Part shown: piece after piece, positions 51,659-63,983 of the stretch | Position numbering within the stretch: position 1 is the stretch's first letter | Layout of the letters: each line of letters begins with the position of its first letter | Origin: Streptomyces scabiei 87.22 | Lineage (GTDB): Bacteria; Actinomycetota; Actinomycetes; Streptomycetales; Streptomycetaceae | Direction of reading: 5' to 3' | DNA: 64,000 nt | Assembly: GCF_000091305.1 (NCBI RefSeq) | Contig: NC_013929.1 | Coordinates: forward strand, 1,674,001-1,738,000 | Translations under genes and position numbers: made by a program | The notes under the pieces: model-generated | What the model was told of the DNA's origin: nothing | Seen by the model: the letters and a program-made list of their open reading frames with translations, nothing else | Databases searched by the model: none

Positions 51659-52669
51659 GTGGACGACGACCGGCCCGATGTGCTGCTGACCGGGCTGCTC
51701 TTCTACGACCTCGTGCTCACGGGGCTGGGCAGGCCGCCCACCCCCGGCGAGGAGATCTGGACCGACGGCATGGGCTGCGGTCCCGGCGGCATCGCCAACC
51801 TGGCGGTGGCCGCGGCCCGTTTCGGCCTGCGGACCTCCCTGGCCACGGTCTTCGGCGACGACCACTACGGCGCGTACTGCCGCGACGTCCTCGCCGGCCA
51901 GGAGAACGTCGACCTCTCCCTCTCGCGCACCGCCGACGGCTGGCACACCCCCGTCACCGTCTCCCTGGCATACGGTCACGACCGGGCCCTGGTCACCCAC
52001 GGCCAGGAACCCCCGTACTCGCAGGACGTGTTGATGGGCGACCCGCCCGAGTCGCGTACGGCCCTGGTGCACATCGAGGCCGAGCCGCGCGAGTGGCTCG
52101 CCAAGGCCGCCGCGAACGGCACGCACATCTACGCGGACGTCGGCTGGGACCCCACCCAGCGGTGGTCGCGCGACCTGCTCGACCAACTCGCCCTGTGCCA
52201 CGCCTTCCTCCCCAACGAGACCGAGGCGATGGCGTACACCCGCACCGACAGCGCGGTCGCCGCGCTCGGCACGCTGAGCGAACTGGTGCCGGTGGCCGTG
52301 GTCACCCGCGGCGGCGAGGGCGCGATCGCGGTGGACCAGACGACCGGCGAGTACGCCGAGGTCCCGGCCCTGGATGTCGACGTGCTCGACGCGACGGGCG
52401 CCGGTGACGTCTTCGGAGCGAGCTTCGTCGCCGCCTGCCTCGGCGGCTGGCCCCTGGCGGAGCGGCTGCGGTTCGCGGTCCTGTCCGCCGGGCTGTCCGT
52501 CGGCCACCACGGCGGAGGTCTGGCGGCCCCCGGCTGGTACGGCGTCGACCGCTGGTGGCGCTCGCTGACCGACCCCGGCCTGAAGAAGGCGTACGGGTTC
52601 CTCGCGGACCGTGTCCCCGCCGACGTCGGCCCACCGGTGCGCCACGCCCCGGTCACCCCGCCCGGATGA
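51659..52669 (+). CDS. PfkB-family carbohydrate kinase
   Basis: The 336-residue kinase has PfkB motif 1 around GCGPGGIANLAVAAARFG and motif 2 DATGAGDVFGASF with the catalytic Asp. It would phosphorylate a sugar or nucleoside with ATP inside the cell. The product may be the ligand of the adjacent DeoR regulator, by inference. Start GTG 51659 has GAGAGGG 8 bases upstream. It is first in the rightward operon, 62 bases before the sugar-binding protein. Confidence 0.88.
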   Translation: MDDDRPDVLLTGLLFYDLVLTGLGRPPTPGEEIWTDGMGCGPGGIANLAVAAARFGLRTSLATVFGDDHYGAYCRDVLAGQENVDLSLSRTADGWHTPVTVSLAYGHDRALVTHGQEPPYSQDVLMGDPPESRTALVHIEAEPREWLAKAAANGTHIYADVGWDPTQRWSRDLLDQLALCHAFLPNETEAMAYTRTDSAVAALGTLSELVPVAVVTRGGEGAIAVDQTTGEYAEVPALDVDVLDATGAGDVFGASFVAACLGGWPLAERLRFAVLSAGLSVGHHGGGLAAPGWYGVDRWWRSLTDPGLKKAYGFLADRVPADVGPPVRHAPVTPPG

Positions 52670-52731
52670 CCCCTCCCACCCCCGCACCACAGCCCCGCAG
52701 TACCACGAACAGGAACAAACAGGAGTGACTC

Positions 52732-54012
52732 GTGGACCTTTCCCGTAGAGGCTTCCTCCAGGCCGCCGTGTTCACCGCGGCCGCCTCCGGCCTGACCGTC
52801 GCCTGCGGCGGCGGCTCGGAATCCGGCGGCACCAAGAACGGCAAGAGCCTCACCATGTGGTACTGGGGCGGAGCCCTCAGCGACAAGGTGGTCGCCGAGG
52901 CCAGGACGCACTTCAAGAGCCGGATCAAGCTGACCAGTTCCTCCATCGGCGGCGACTTCAAGCAGAAGCTGACCACCACCCTCGCGGCCGGCGGCTCCTC
53001 CGTACCGGACATCACCGGCATCAAGGGCGAGGACATCGCCTCCTTCCTGCCCAACGCCGACCGCTTCCTCGACCTGAACGACCTGGGCTTCAAGAAGATC
53101 TCCTCGCAGTACCTGGAGTGGAAGACCAGGCTCGCCCAGACCGAGGACGGCAAGCAGATCGGGTTCCCGATCGACATCGGCCCCACCGCGCTCTTCTACC
53201 GCGCCGACCAGTTCGAGAAGGCGGGCCTGCCCAGCGACCCCGCCAAGGTGGCGGCCGAGGCGAAGACCTGGGACGACTACTTCGCGCTCGGCACCGAACT
53301 GAAGAAGGCACTGCCCGGGACCTTCCTCATCAACAACATGGGCTCGGTCTTCAGCATCGCGGTCGGCCAGGGCACGAAGCGGTTCATCGACAAGGACAAC
53401 CACTTCATCGGCGACCAGGACCACATCCGCGCCGCGTGGGACCACGCGATACGCGCCTACACGCTCGGCCTCGACGCCAAGATCAACGACCAGAGCTGGA
53501 ACGCGGCCGTCGGCAAGACCCTGACCACCGAGGTCGGCGCCGCCTGGCACGCGCTGGACATCGAGTCGGCGGCCCCGAACACCAAGGGCAAGTGGCGGGT
53601 CGCCGCGACCCCGGGCGGTCCGGCCAACCAGGGCGGCTCCTATCTGACCCTGCCCAAGCAGTGCCGCAACCCCGAAGAGGCATTCAAGATCATCAGCTGG
53701 ATCCTCAGCCCGGACAACAACGCCAAGAGCTTCACCGACGCCGCGATCTTCCCCGCCTCCCCGGCCACGTACACGATGCCGGCCATGACGGGCCCCGACG
53801 CCTTCTTCGGCGGACAGAAGATCATCGAGGTCTTCGGCCCGGCCGCCGAGGCCATCCCCGTCAGCTACGAGGCACCCGCCGACTCGGCGGTCATGGCTCC
53901 CTTCATGGCCGAGCTGACCAGCATCGAGGCCAAGGGCAAGAAGCCCGAGGACGCCTGGAAGGACGCGGTCTCCCAGGCCAAGCAGATCGCCAGGCGACAG
54001 GGGGTGAACTGA
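52732..54012 (+). CDS. ABC sugar transporter substrate-binding lipoprotein (Tat signal)
   Basis: The 426-residue family 1 binding protein begins with a twin-arginine signal (SRRGFLQAA) and a lipobox with C25 (LTVACG), so it is a Tat-exported lipoprotein. The mature part has the two-lobed sugar-binding layout, including TMWYWGGALSDKVV and KGEDIASFLPNADRFLDLN. GTG 52732 follows AGGAG. It delivers an oligosaccharide or sugar derivative to the two permeases downstream. No ATPase is encoded here; a shared MsiK-type ATPase elsewhere is the norm in streptomycetes. Confidence 0.92.
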   Translation: MDLSRRGFLQAAVFTAAASGLTVACGGGSESGGTKNGKSLTMWYWGGALSDKVVAEARTHFKSRIKLTSSSIGGDFKQKLTTTLAAGGSSVPDITGIKGEDIASFLPNADRFLDLNDLGFKKISSQYLEWKTRLAQTEDGKQIGFPIDIGPTALFYRADQFEKAGLPSDPAKVAAEAKTWDDYFALGTELKKALPGTFLINNMGSVFSIAVGQGTKRFIDKDNHFIGDQDHIRAAWDHAIRAYTLGLDAKINDQSWNAAVGKTLTTEVGAAWHALDIESAAPNTKGKWRVAATPGGPANQGGSYLTLPKQCRNPEEAFKIISWILSPDNNAKSFTDAAIFPASPATYTMPAMTGPDAFFGGQKIIEVFGPAAEAIPVSYEAPADSAVMAPFMAELTSIEAKGKKPEDAWKDAVSQAKQIARRQGVN

Positions 54013-54013
54013 G

Positions 54014-55021
54014 GTGACGTCACCTCCGGTCACCGGCCCCGCCACGGTGCCGAAGCACCGTGGCGGGCCGGGCCCGGCCCGCTTCCGCCCGCGGCGCACC
54101 CCGCCCGCGGGCGCCCTGCGGCCGACCCGCCGCGGGGTGCTGTCGTACTGGCGGCAGTACCTCGCGATCTCGCCCTTCTATCTGATCTTCCTCGCGTTCT
54201 CCTTCGTCCCCGTCTTCTACTCGCTGTACCTGTCCTTCCAGCGCTACGACGGCCTCGGCACCAAGCAGTTCGTGGGCCTTCAGCAGTTCGAGTTCCTCTG
54301 GAGCGACCCGGTCTTCTGGCTGTCGATCCGCAACACGCTGGCGATCTGGGTGCTCTCCACCGTGCCCACCCTCTTCGGCGCGCTGGTGCTGGCGACGCTG
54401 CTGCACTCGGTGCGCCGCTTCAAGGGCTTCTACCGCATCGCCCTGTACGTGCCGAACGTGACGTCGATCGTCGCCGTGGCGATCTTCTTCGGCGCGGTCT
54501 TCAGCAACGACTTCGGTCTGGTCAACGCGATCCTGGGCACGGTCGGCATCTCGCCGGTGCCGTGGCTGAGCGATCCATGGCTGATCAAGGTGGTCATCGC
54601 GCTGCTGATGACCTGGATGTGGACCGGCTACAACATGATCATCTACCTGGCCGGCCTCCAGGCCATCCCGCAGTCCGTCTACGAGGCCGCCCGGATGGAC
54701 GGCGCCGGGCCGATCCGCACGTTCTTCCAGATCACCATCCCGATCCTGCGGCCGATCATCCTGTTCACCGTCGTCATCTCGACCATCAACGGCCTGCAGA
54801 GCTTCAGCGAACCCCAGGTCCTCTTCGCCAGCAACGCCGCCAACCAGAACCTCGGCGGACCGGGCCAGGCGGGCCTGACCACGCTGCTGTACTTCTACCA
54901 GTCGGCCTTCCTGGACAACGACTACGGCTACGGCGCGGCCATCGTGTGGGCCTTCTTCGTGCTGATCATCGTGCTCGTCGTCGTCAACTGGCGGATCGTG
55001 CAACGAGGAAGGAAGTCATGA
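54014..55021 (+). CDS. ABC sugar transporter permease (MalF/UgpA type)
   Basis: The 335-residue protein has a hydrophilic, proline- and arginine-rich N-terminus of about 50 residues followed by six membrane helices. The ATPase-contact region is YEAARMDGAGPIRTFFQITI, near residue 225. GTG 54014 lies 1 base past the binding-protein stop. It forms the channel with the second permease, whose start overlaps its stop. Confidence 0.92.
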   Translation: MTSPPVTGPATVPKHRGGPGPARFRPRRTPPAGALRPTRRGVLSYWRQYLAISPFYLIFLAFSFVPVFYSLYLSFQRYDGLGTKQFVGLQQFEFLWSDPVFWLSIRNTLAIWVLSTVPTLFGALVLATLLHSVRRFKGFYRIALYVPNVTSIVAVAIFFGAVFSNDFGLVNAILGTVGISPVPWLSDPWLIKVVIALLMTWMWTGYNMIIYLAGLQAIPQSVYEAARMDGAGPIRTFFQITIPILRPIILFTVVISTINGLQSFSEPQVLFASNAANQNLGGPGQAGLTTLLYFYQSAFLDNDYGYGAAIVWAFFVLIIVLVVVNWRIVQRGRKS

Positions 55022-55887
55022 CCACAGCCGTCACGCCACGGCCGGTCCCGGCCGCGAAGCGGTCCCGCCGCCCCAGGGGCCTGTCCGCGCACCTCTTCCT
55101 CGGCGTCGCCGTCCTGGTGTCGGTCTTCCCGTTCGTGTGGACGATCGTGATGGCCACCAACACCACCAAGGACATCTACAAGAGCCCGCCGAAGCTGACC
55201 TTCGGCTCGCGTCTGCTGGAGAACGTCCGCGGCGTGCTCGACACGGTCGACTTCTTCGGGTCGATGCTCAACACGATCGTCGTCGCCACCGTCACCACGG
55301 TCCTGGTGCTGTTCGTGGACTCCCTGGCGGCCTTCGCCTTCGCCAAGTTCGAGTTCCCCGGGCGCAGGATGCTCTTCGGACTGCTGCTGGTGTTCATGAT
55401 GCTGCCGCTGCAGCTGGCCGTGCTGCCGCAGTTCATCCTGATGTCCGAGATCGGCTGGGTCGGCATGCTCAAGGCACTGGTCTGGCCCGCCCTCTCCAAC
55501 GCCTTCGGCATCTTCTGGCTGCGCCAGTACATCGAGACCGGGGTTCCCGACGAACTGCTCGACGCGGCACGCATCGACGGCGCCGGCTTCTTCCGTCAGT
55601 ACTGGAACGTGGCCCTGCCGATGATCAGGCCCGCGATGTCCTTCCTCGCCATCTACGCCTTCGTCGGCGCCTGGAACGACTACGTCTGGCCCCTGATCGT
55701 GCTCACCGACCCCCGGCACGTCACGCTGCAGGTGGAGCTGGCCCAGCTCAACGTCGGCCACAACACCGACTACAGCATGGTCATGGCCGGTGTCCTGATG
55801 GCCTCCCTCCCGCTGGTCGCCGTCTTCGCGATCTTCGCGCGCGGGTTCATCGCGGGCGCCACCGAGGGCGCCGTCCAGGGCAGCTGA
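55018..55887 (+). CDS. ABC sugar transporter permease (MalG/UgpE type)
   Basis: The 289-residue permease has six helices and the contact motif DELLDAARIDGAGFFRQYW near residue 185. ATG 55018 overlaps the previous stop (ATGA). VSVFPFVWTIVMATN at the first helix and FVGAWNDYVWPLIVL late in the chain are typical of this half of sugar importers. Confidence 0.93.
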   Translation: MTTAVTPRPVPAAKRSRRPRGLSAHLFLGVAVLVSVFPFVWTIVMATNTTKDIYKSPPKLTFGSRLLENVRGVLDTVDFFGSMLNTIVVATVTTVLVLFVDSLAAFAFAKFEFPGRRMLFGLLLVFMMLPLQLAVLPQFILMSEIGWVGMLKALVWPALSNAFGIFWLRQYIETGVPDELLDAARIDGAGFFRQYWNVALPMIRPAMSFLAIYAFVGAWNDYVWPLIVLTDPRHVTLQVELAQLNVGHNTDYSMVMAGVLMASLPLVAVFAIFARGFIAGATEGAVQGS

Positions 55888-55913
55888 CCCGCTTTTTCCG
55901 AGAAGGGGACGAG

Positions 55914-56914
55914 ATGGCGGACGCCGACGGCTCCGGGCGGCCGGGGCGCGGCAAGGTGCTCGTGGTGGGGATGGACGGGCTGCGCCTGGACCGGCTGCCC
56001 CTGCCCCGGCCGCCGGACGGCGGCCCGCCGGGCCCGTACCGCCCGCCGGCCACGGCACCCGTGCTGCACGCCCTCGCGGCCGCGGGCGCCCACGGCAGCA
56101 GCCTGCTGCCCTACGGCGAGGCGGACGGACAGGCCGAGGGCGGGCCGTCCACCAGCATGGCCTACACCGACTCCGGCCCCGGCTGGTCGAGCGTGCTGAC
56201 CGGGGTGTGGCCCGACCGGCACGGGGTGACGGACAACGACTTCGCCGGCGCCGACCACACCCGCCACCCCGACTTCCTCAGCCGCGCCGCCGGCGCGCGG
56301 CCCGGCCTGCGGACGGCGGCCGTGGTGTCCTGGCCGGAGCTGGTGCACCGCGGCGCCCTGGGTCCCGCGATCGGCCGGCGCGTGGCGTACGACGGCGAGC
56401 GCGACGGCTACGCGGACGCGGACCGTCTCGTCGCCGACACCGCCGTACGCCGGCTCACCGAGGACGATCCGGACGCGCTGTTCGTGTACTTCGGCGCCAC
56501 CGACGAGGCCGGTCACGCCGCGGGCCCGCTCGGCCCCGCCTACGACAGGGCCCTGCTCGCCCAGGACGCCCACCTCGGGCGGCTGCTGGACGCCGTGGCC
56601 GCCCGGCGCGCGGATCCCGGGCGCGCGGACGAGCACTGGACGGTCCTGGTCACCACCGACCACGGCCACCTCGACTCCGGCGGCCACGGCGGCGACACCC
56701 GCGCCGAGCGGGAGGTCTTCGTCGTCCTCTCCGAGCCCGGAACACCCGCCGGCACCCGCCTCGACTCACCCCGCCTGATCGACATCGCCCCCACCGTCCT
56801 GGACCGGCTCGGCATCCCCCTCGACCCCGCCTGGGACCTGCGGGGCCGCGCCCTGCCCCGGCCGCCGGCCCCCTCCGCCCCCTCCCCCTCGTCCTCCTCT
56901 CCTTCGGAACGGTC

Positions 56915-56918
<4 letters not shown>
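55914..56918 (+). CDS. Type I phosphodiesterase/nucleotide pyrophosphatase family protein
   Basis: The 334-residue protein is of the alkaline-phosphatase superfamily, NPP branch. D21 in VVGMDGLRLD is the first metal ligand, SGPGWSSVLTGVWPDRHGV carries the catalytic Ser/Thr region, GATDEAGHAAG and TTDHGHLDSGGHGG carry the other metal ligands. These enzymes hydrolyse phosphodiesters or release phosphate or headgroups. No signal peptide is seen, so it acts on an imported compound. AAGGGG precedes ATG 55914. Its stop overlaps the beta-galactosidase start, tying phosphoester and glycoside cleavage together. Confidence 0.88.
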
Positions 56919-59872
<2,954 letters not shown>

Positions 59873-59902
59873 CCCCACTCACGAACCCCTTACGGAGCCA
59901 CT

Positions 59903-61735
59903 GTGTGCACCTCGCACGAACCGGGGCAGGAGTCTGCCCGGGCCCACTCGGGCAGACGCAACTTCCTGCGCGCCACGGCCCTGCTGGGCGCGGCGGCGAC
60001 CGTCGCCCTGCCCACGGCCACCGCACAGGCGGCGCCCCGGCGCCCGAAGCCCGACCCCGCGAGCCGCCGTTTCACGCTCGCCGTCATGCCCGACACCCAG
60101 TACCTGTTCGACGGACCGAGCATCGACCGCGAGCCCGTCGAGGCGTCCTTGAAGTACCTCCTGGAACACGGTGAGGAGGAGAACATCGTGTTCCTGTCCC
60201 ACCTCGGTGACCTCACCCAGAACGGCACCGCCGAGGAGACCGCGGCGATCGGCCGGGCGTTCCGGCTGCTGGACCGCAAGGGCGTCGGCTACAGCGTCCT
60301 CGCCGGCAACCACGACGTGCGCTCCTCCACCGACGACCAGCGGGGTCCCACTCCCTACCTCGACGCGTTCGGGCCGGACCGCTTCCAGGGGCGGCCCACC
60401 TTCGGCGGGGCCTCGCCGGACGGCTACAACTCCTTCCATCTGTTCGAGGCGGGCGGCCGGCAGTGGATGGTGCTCGCCCTGGACTGGCGGCTGTCGGCGA
60501 AGGGGTTCGCCTGGGCGACGGACGTCCTGGCCCGGCACCCGAGAACGCCGGTCGTGCTCACCACGCACGAACTGGTCGACGGCGACGACTCCCTCTCCCC
60601 GTACGGGCAGACCCTGTGGGACCGGCTGGTCAAGGACCACGACCAGATCTTCCTCACCCTGAACGGGCACTACTGGCCGGCGGCGCGCGCGACGCGGAGG
60701 AACACCGCTGACAACGATGTCCATCTGCATCTGACGAACTACCAGAACCGGTACTTCGGCGGCGCGGCGATGATCCGCCTCTACCGTTTCGACCTCGACC
60801 GGAACACCATCGACGTGGAGACGGTCTCCCCGTGGATCCTGGGCCGGGCCGCCGAGGGGCTCAACGAGCTGGAGCGGCAGGAGAGCGAACTCTCGGGCGA
60901 CGCCGACCGGTTCACGGTCGAGATCGACTTCGAGAAGCGGTTCGCCGGTTTCGCGCCGGTGCCCGCGCGGGCGTCGCGGCCGGTGTCGAGGATGCTGATA
61001 CCGGGCACCGTCGCCTACTGGCGGTTCGACGGCCGGCAGGACGGCGGGAAGGTCGGCGGCACAGTCCCGGACCGCTCCGGACGCGGCAACGATCTCACCC
61101 TCGTCTCCGTCGGCGGCGGCTCGCTCATCTGGTCCGCCGACCACCACCCGGACCAGCCCGGTCACGGCAGCCTGGAGTTCGACGGCGGCAAGCCCCCGCT
61201 GAAGGGCGCGTATCTGCGGACGGTGGACGGGGCTCCGCTGAACTCCCTGACGTTCAGGGACGGTTACACCGTCGAGGCGTTCTACCGGCTGCCCGCCGAC
61301 TGGGACCCCTCGCGCCACGCCTGGGCCGGCATTCTCGGCAGGACCGGCACCGGGGGCGCGGCGGGCAAGACCGCCGACGACCCCGACGAGCCGCTGGCCA
61401 CGCTGTCGCTGTCGAACGACCGGGAGCCGCAGTGGGCGGTGCGCCCGCTCAACCAGCAGGGCATCGCCACCAACTGGGGGCAGGAGACCCCGCTGGAGAC
61501 ATGGTGGCACCTCGCCGTCGTCAACGACGGGAAGCACACCACGCTCTACGTCGAGGGCTGTCCGGTCGTGCGCAACCCGAGGGCGTCCGCCGTCGGACTG
61601 GCCTCGGTGGGACTGCCGTGGATCCTCGGCGGCTACGAGTACGCCGGAAAGATCGACCAGATCCTGCACGGACGGCTCGGTGACGTCCGCATCGTCGAAC
61701 GGGCCCTGCCCGTCAAGTCGTTCATGAACCACTGA
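59903..61735 (+). CDS. Tat-exported metallophosphoesterase with LamG-like domain
   Basis: The 610-residue protein has a twin-arginine signal (GRRNFLRATALLGAAATVA, to about residue 45) and a calcineurin-like phosphoesterase domain with VMPDTQYLFDG, SHLGDLTQNG, AGNHDVRSS, TTHELV and LNGHYW. From about residue 370 a LamG/concanavalin-like domain follows (VAYWRFDGRQDG, VEAFYRLP, WWHLAVVNDGKHTTLYVEG). The enzyme should act outside the cell, with the LamG domain binding a carbohydrate-bearing target. GTG 59903 follows a CGGAG. It lies 30 bases after the beta-galactosidase. Confidence 0.9.
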   Translation: MCTSHEPGQESARAHSGRRNFLRATALLGAAATVALPTATAQAAPRRPKPDPASRRFTLAVMPDTQYLFDGPSIDREPVEASLKYLLEHGEEENIVFLSHLGDLTQNGTAEETAAIGRAFRLLDRKGVGYSVLAGNHDVRSSTDDQRGPTPYLDAFGPDRFQGRPTFGGASPDGYNSFHLFEAGGRQWMVLALDWRLSAKGFAWATDVLARHPRTPVVLTTHELVDGDDSLSPYGQTLWDRLVKDHDQIFLTLNGHYWPAARATRRNTADNDVHLHLTNYQNRYFGGAAMIRLYRFDLDRNTIDVETVSPWILGRAAEGLNELERQESELSGDADRFTVEIDFEKRFAGFAPVPARASRPVSRMLIPGTVAYWRFDGRQDGGKVGGTVPDRSGRGNDLTLVSVGGGSLIWSADHHPDQPGHGSLEFDGGKPPLKGAYLRTVDGAPLNSLTFRDGYTVEAFYRLPADWDPSRHAWAGILGRTGTGGAAGKTADDPDEPLATLSLSNDREPQWAVRPLNQQGIATNWGQETPLETWWHLAVVNDGKHTTLYVEGCPVVRNPRASAVGLASVGLPWILGGYEYAGKIDQILHGRLGDVRIVERALPVKSFMNH

Positions 61736-61755
61736 GACGCGAAGGGACCCCGATC

Positions 61756-63453
61756 ATGTCCGACCCGTCCGGCCTGTCCGGCACACACGAGCAGCAACTG
61801 CCCGCCTGGGCCGATCCGTCCGTCTCCCCCGCCGACCTCGACGCCCAGGGGGTGTCGCGCCGGGGCCTGCTGCGCGGCGCGGGCCTGTTCGGCGCCGCCT
61901 TCGCGATGGGCGCCGCGGGCTCCCTGACGACACCGGCCGCGGCGGGCCCCCAGCCCTACGGCGGGGAGGACCCGCGCCTCGCCTACCTCGTCGGCGACCA
62001 CCACATCCACAGCGTCTACAGCCACGACGCGAAGTACACGTTCTCCCAACTGGCCGCCGCGGGCGCGAAGTACGGCCTCGACTGGATGGTGTTCACCGAG
62101 CACTCCAACTTCGGGCACGCCGACTTCGGCGCCGCGCTGGAGCACAAGGAGATCCTCCGGGCCCGCGCCGAGAACCCCCGGCAGCTGATCTTCCAGGGGC
62201 TGGAGTGGTACATCCCGGCCGCCGAGCACTGCACGGTCTTCACGACCCCCGGGCGGCACGAGGTCGACCTCCTCACCGCCTTCGAGCGGGCCTACGACGG
62301 CAAGCTGCTGAACTACACGGACGGTTCCGCGGGCGGCGCGGACACCGCCCGCAACGAGGCGCACGCGGTCAGGGCGATCAAGTGGCTTGCCGAGCAACGG
62401 CGTTCGGGCTACGTCGACGATGTGCTGGTGCTCGCCAACCACCCGCTGCGCCTCGGCATCGACTCCCCGCACGAGCTGCGCAACTGGCGGGACGCGGCTC
62501 CTGAGATCATGATCGGCATGGAGGGCGCGCCCGGCGCCCAGGGCGCCGCCCTCCCCGGCTGGCGGGGCGCGAACTCCGTCCGGGGCGAGTACGAGAACAA
62601 GCCGTCGGCGCAGTCCTGGCCCGGCTACCCGGCGCAGGCGTTCCTCACCTACGGCGGTTTCGACTGGGCGACGGCGACGGTGGGCGGCCTGTGGGACGCC
62701 ATGCTGGCCGAGGGCAGACTGTTCTCGGTCACCACCAACTCGGACGCCCACCGGATCGTCTTCGACACCTGGAAGAACGGCGACTGGCCGGCCGGGCAGA
62801 ACTTCGACAACACCGGCAGACTGCCCGACCCGGTGGACACGGACACCCCGCAGCCCGGCAGCGACTTCTGGCCCGGCCAGTTCAGCCGCACCCATGTCGG
62901 CGTCACCCGCTACGGCTACAGCGCGGTGACGAGGGGCCTGCGCGCGGGCCGCGTCTGGGTCGACCACGGCCATCTGCTCGACGGCCTCGACGTCCGTCTG
63001 AAGCGCGACCGCAGCCCCGGCCGGGGCGTCACCCTGGGCGGCCGACTGCGGGTCCGCAAGGGCGAGAAGCTCACCCTGGAGGTGACGGTGACGACCGCGT
63101 CCCGCCCCAACGCGCGGGGAATTCTGCCGCAGTTGGCCCACGTGGACGTCGTCCGGGGCGCGGTGCGCGGTCCGGTGAGCGACCGGGACTCCTGGAAGGC
63201 CCCCGCCACCAAGGTCGTCCACACGACGGAGGTGAGCGGCCGCAAGGGCACATACACCCTTCGTATCCCGGTCACGGCCGGGGACGAGTCCTTCTACGTC
63301 CGGCTGCGCGGCAGCGACGGCAAGCGGAACGGCGCGGGATATCTGGGAGCGTCCGTGGACCCGCACGGCCCGGTCCCGCACGAGCCGGGCAACGGCGACC
63401 CGTGGGAGGACACCTGGTTCTACTCGAACCCGGTCTTCGTGGACGTCCGTTGA
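61756..63453 (+). CDS. Tat-exported CehA/McbA-type PHP metallohydrolase
   Basis: The 565-residue protein has a twin-arginine signal (SRRGLLRGAGLFGAAFA, about residues 34-62) and a PHP-type metal domain: VGDHHIHSVYSHDA with HIH at 83-85, VFTEHSNFGH near 115, LANHPLRLG and TNSDAHRI. This is the CehA/McbA family of phosphoesterase-like hydrolases. It ends with a beta-rich region (KLTLEVTVTTASRP). It acts outside the cell on an unknown ester or phosphoester. It is the last gene of the operon, 20 bases after the metallophosphoesterase, and precedes a strong terminator. Confidence 0.9.
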   Translation: MSDPSGLSGTHEQQLPAWADPSVSPADLDAQGVSRRGLLRGAGLFGAAFAMGAAGSLTTPAAAGPQPYGGEDPRLAYLVGDHHIHSVYSHDAKYTFSQLAAAGAKYGLDWMVFTEHSNFGHADFGAALEHKEILRARAENPRQLIFQGLEWYIPAAEHCTVFTTPGRHEVDLLTAFERAYDGKLLNYTDGSAGGADTARNEAHAVRAIKWLAEQRRSGYVDDVLVLANHPLRLGIDSPHELRNWRDAAPEIMIGMEGAPGAQGAALPGWRGANSVRGEYENKPSAQSWPGYPAQAFLTYGGFDWATATVGGLWDAMLAEGRLFSVTTNSDAHRIVFDTWKNGDWPAGQNFDNTGRLPDPVDTDTPQPGSDFWPGQFSRTHVGVTRYGYSAVTRGLRAGRVWVDHGHLLDGLDVRLKRDRSPGRGVTLGGRLRVRKGEKLTLEVTVTTASRPNARGILPQLAHVDVVRGAVRGPVSDRDSWKAPATKVVHTTEVSGRKGTYTLRIPVTAGDESFYVRLRGSDGKRNGAGYLGASVDPHGPVPHEPGNGDPWEDTWFYSNPVFVDVR

Positions 63454-63476
63454 GCATCGGGGCCTGACAGGTGTGC

Positions 63477-63517
63477 GGGGAGCCGCGGGACCGGCCCGAC
63501 GGTCCCGCGGGCTCCCC
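63477..63517. terminator. Strong hairpin terminator between converging genes
   Basis: GGGGAGCC-GCGGGACCG pairs with CGGTCCCGCGGGCTCCCC (17 pairs with one bulged base, six-base loop) between the PHP hydrolase gene and the MaoC-like gene. Confidence 0.85.
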
Positions 63518-63527
63518 ACCCGCACCC

Positions 63528-63983
63528 CTACGCGTAGAACCGGGACAGGCTCTGCAGCACGGCCGCCGGCTTCGGCGCGCCCTCGATCTCGATCGTGCCG
63601 TCGACCGTGATCTGCACGCCGCCCGGCACGTCCTCGACCAAGGCCAGCCTGCCCACCAGCCGGATCTTCGAGCCGACCTTCACCGGCGAGGGGAAACGCA
63701 CCTTGTTGAGGCCGTAGTTGACCTTCGTCGACACGCCCTCGACGTCCAGCAGCTCGGTGAACAGGGGGATGAACAGCGACAGGGTGAGGTAGCCGTGGGC
63801 GATCGGCGCGCCGAAGGGGCCCTCGGCCGCCTTCTCGGGGTCGACATGGATCCACTGGTGGTCCCCGGTCGCGTCGGCGAAGGTGTTGATGCGCTCCTGG
63901 GTGACCTCGATCCACTCGCTGGTGCCGAGGTCGCTGCCGGCGAGCTTCTTGAGTTCGTCGATGCCGTTCACGGTGATGCTCAT
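63528..63983 (-). CDS. MaoC-family dehydratase (hot-dog fold)
   Basis: The 151-residue protein is a MaoC/R-specific enoyl-CoA hydratase type hot-dog protein: TFADATGDHQWIHVDP carries the catalytic Asp and His, then GAPIAHGYLTLSLF and NYGLNKVRFPSPV. It hydrates enoyl-CoA thioesters in the cytoplasm. AAGGAA lies 8 bases before ATG 63983, so the gene is complete. Its operon partners lie outside the window; it is unrelated to the glycan locus. Confidence 0.92.
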   Translation of the reverse strand: MSITVNGIDELKKLAGSDLGTSEWIEVTQERINTFADATGDHQWIHVDPEKAAEGPFGAPIAHGYLTLSLFIPLFTELLDVEGVSTKVNYGLNKVRFPSPVKVGSKIRLVGRLALVEDVPGGVQITVDGTIEIEGAPKPAAVLQSLSRFYA

